Positions 62,974 to 64,000 of a stretch of 64,000 nucleotides of DNA are shown in pieces. Positions within the stretch are counted from its first letter, which is position 1, and the number at the start of each line of letters is the position of its first letter. Both the position numbers and the translations under genes were made by a program. The stretch is from Streptomyces sp. WZ-12 (lineage in GTDB: Bacteria > Actinomycetota > Actinomycetes > Streptomycetales > Streptomycetaceae): NCBI RefSeq assembly GCF_028898845.1, contig NZ_CP118574.1:8605001-8669000 (forward strand). Direction: 5' to 3'. The notes under the pieces are model-generated. The model worked only from the letters and a program-made list of their open reading frames with translations. It searched no databases and was not told where the DNA came from.

Positions 62974-64000
62974 GGTGCGACTCGATCCCGCGGACCCCGC
63001 CTTCTCCCATGACCCCTATCCGTACTACGCCCGACTCCGCGAACAGGGGTCGGCCGCCCGGGTCGAGTTGGCGAACGGCACGCATGCCTGGCTGGTCACC
63101 GGCTACGAACCCGGCCGCGCGGTGCTCGCCGACCCCCGCTTCTCCAACGTCCCGCCGCAACGCGCCGGCCGGCCCAAGCCCAACTCGCCGGCCCGGCGCG
63201 CCCGTGCCTGCCTGGCGCGGCACATGCTCAACACCGACGCCCCCGACCACACCCGGCTGCGCCGTCTGACCACCGCGGCCTTCGCCCCGCGCCGCGTCGA
63301 CGCCCTCCGCCCGCGGATCGATCGCCTCGCGACCGGGCTCATCGCGGGCCTGGCCGATCGACTGTCCGCCGGCGAGACCGTCGACCTCGTCGACGCCTTC
63401 GCCTTCCCCCTCCCCATCCTGGTGATCAGCGAGGTGCTGGGCGTACCGGAGGCCGACCGCGCGGACCTGAGGGAATGGACCTACCGCGTCGGCTCACCCG
63501 CGGACGCGCTGCCGAAGGGCGCCGTCGACGAGGCATGGGTGCGGCTGCACGCCTACGTCAGCTTGCTGATCGTCGAGAAGCGACGCACGCCGGGCGAGGA
63601 CCTGTTCAGCGTGCTGATCGATGACTCGGCCGAAGACGCCCTCGACGACGGCGAGTTGCTCGCCATGGCCTTCCTCCTGCTCTTCGCCGGCTACGAGACG
63701 ACGATGAACCTCCTCGCCTCGGCCTCGCTGCTGCTGCTCACGCACCCCGGCGAACTGACGGCCGCCCAACGCCACCCCGACACCCACTGGGCCGCCGTGG
63801 TGGAGGAAACGCTGCGGTACGACAGCCCCCTGGAAGGAGCGACGTGGCGCCGCGCGACCAGGACCGTGCACCTCGGCGGAGGCGCCGTCATCCCGGCCGG
63901 CGACTCGGTCCTGGTCGTACTCGCCGCGGCCAACCGCGACCCGCAACACTTCCCGCAACCCGACGAGTTCCGCCCGTCCCGCTACCTCGCCGCGACCGAC
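62974..64000 (+). CDS. cytochrome P450, truncated by the window edge
   Basis: The 5' 340 codons of a P450. It starts near VRLDPADPAFSHDPYPYYARL, has LNTDAPDHTRLRRLTTAAFAPRR (C-helix region), the I-helix oxygen motif AGYETT, EETLRYD (E-x-x-R), and DPQHFPQPDEFRPSR. The heme cysteine loop lies past base 64,000. The start is uncertain: the frame has no stop for more than 100 bases upstream and the GTG at 62974 is the best family match. Bacterial CYP105/107-like hydroxylases are likely. Confidence 0.85.

Overview
The window is high-GC DNA with short intergenic gaps, frequent 4-base ATGA/GTGA gene overlaps, GTG starts and purine-rich ribosome sites. Gene content such as the mycothiol-dependent (MDMPI-type) enzyme, an F420-type LLM oxidoreductase, NmtR, CseB-like and AldO-like proteins and DUF6126 points to an actinomycete, most probably Streptomyces. 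The dense accessory genes, several gene remnants and an IS982-type element suggest a variable chromosome region rather than the core.

Layout. (1) 1-3,100: a magnesium locus. An Nramp-related transporter carries the binding-site changes expected for Mg2+ and lies behind an M-box Mg2+ riboswitch; an orphan MgtC-like C-terminal domain sits upstream. (2) 3,900-9,400: a secreted trypsin-like protease, an LLM oxidoreductase flanked by 25-bp direct repeats, an Rrf2 regulator with an SDR that share an operator, and an enoyl-CoA hydratase. (3) 9,450-22,966: one long minus-strand operon of nine genes with translational coupling, closed by a strong hairpin. It encodes a RhaD/YuxG-type aldolase with a decayed dehydrogenase half, a TIGR03032 propeller fused to a pseudo-ThDP enzyme, a TreT-like glycosyltransferase, an aldo/keto reductase, a GH13 enzyme, an alditol oxidase, an intact ThDP enzyme, an FSA-type transaldolase and a HAD phosphatase. 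I cannot match this set to a described pathway; it is the best candidate here for an undescribed metabolic system. (4) 23,551-28,053: divergent cysC-cysD-cysN (PAPS supply; cysN frameshifted) and a sugar-porter MFS gene. (5) 28,468-33,430: small stress and regulatory genes, a GlxA-type regulator, a quinone-oxidoreductase-like enzyme, a lipase, and a decayed dehydrogenase. (6) 33,509-37,876: a NACHT NTPase with membrane segments and a C-terminal calerythrin-like EF-hand module, preceded by a 37-codon gene and a cell-surface DUF6801-like protein. (7) 38,100-38,600: fused kinase and ABC-transporter remnants followed by an isolated 41-codon peptide gene with strong RBS and terminator. (8) 38,660-50,330: lipoprotein, SDR/LysR pair, NmtR/P1B-4 metal efflux pair, mycothiol-dependent enzyme, fluoride riboswitch with two fluC genes, TetR/class II aldolase pair, DHA2 efflux pump, hydrolase. 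(9) 50,520-56,401: rtcB RNA ligase behind unusual short tandem repeats, archease and a SpoIIAA-like protein, a GAF/PP2C phosphatase operon, a lipoprotein protease. (10) 56,400-64,000: a LysR remnant, an IS982-type element, a DD-peptidase/EEP operon, a CseBC-like two-component system, a GNAT acetyltransferase, and a cytochrome P450 cut by the window edge.

How the parts may fit: regions 1 and 8 show ion homeostasis controlled by RNA and metal sensors (Mg2+, fluoride, Ni/Co). Region 3 looks like a carbohydrate or C-C bond assembly pathway, with PAPS-forming genes and a sugar transporter beside it. Regions 6 and 7 look like defence or signalling and peptide genes. Functions are read from motifs and family memory only; no database search was run.
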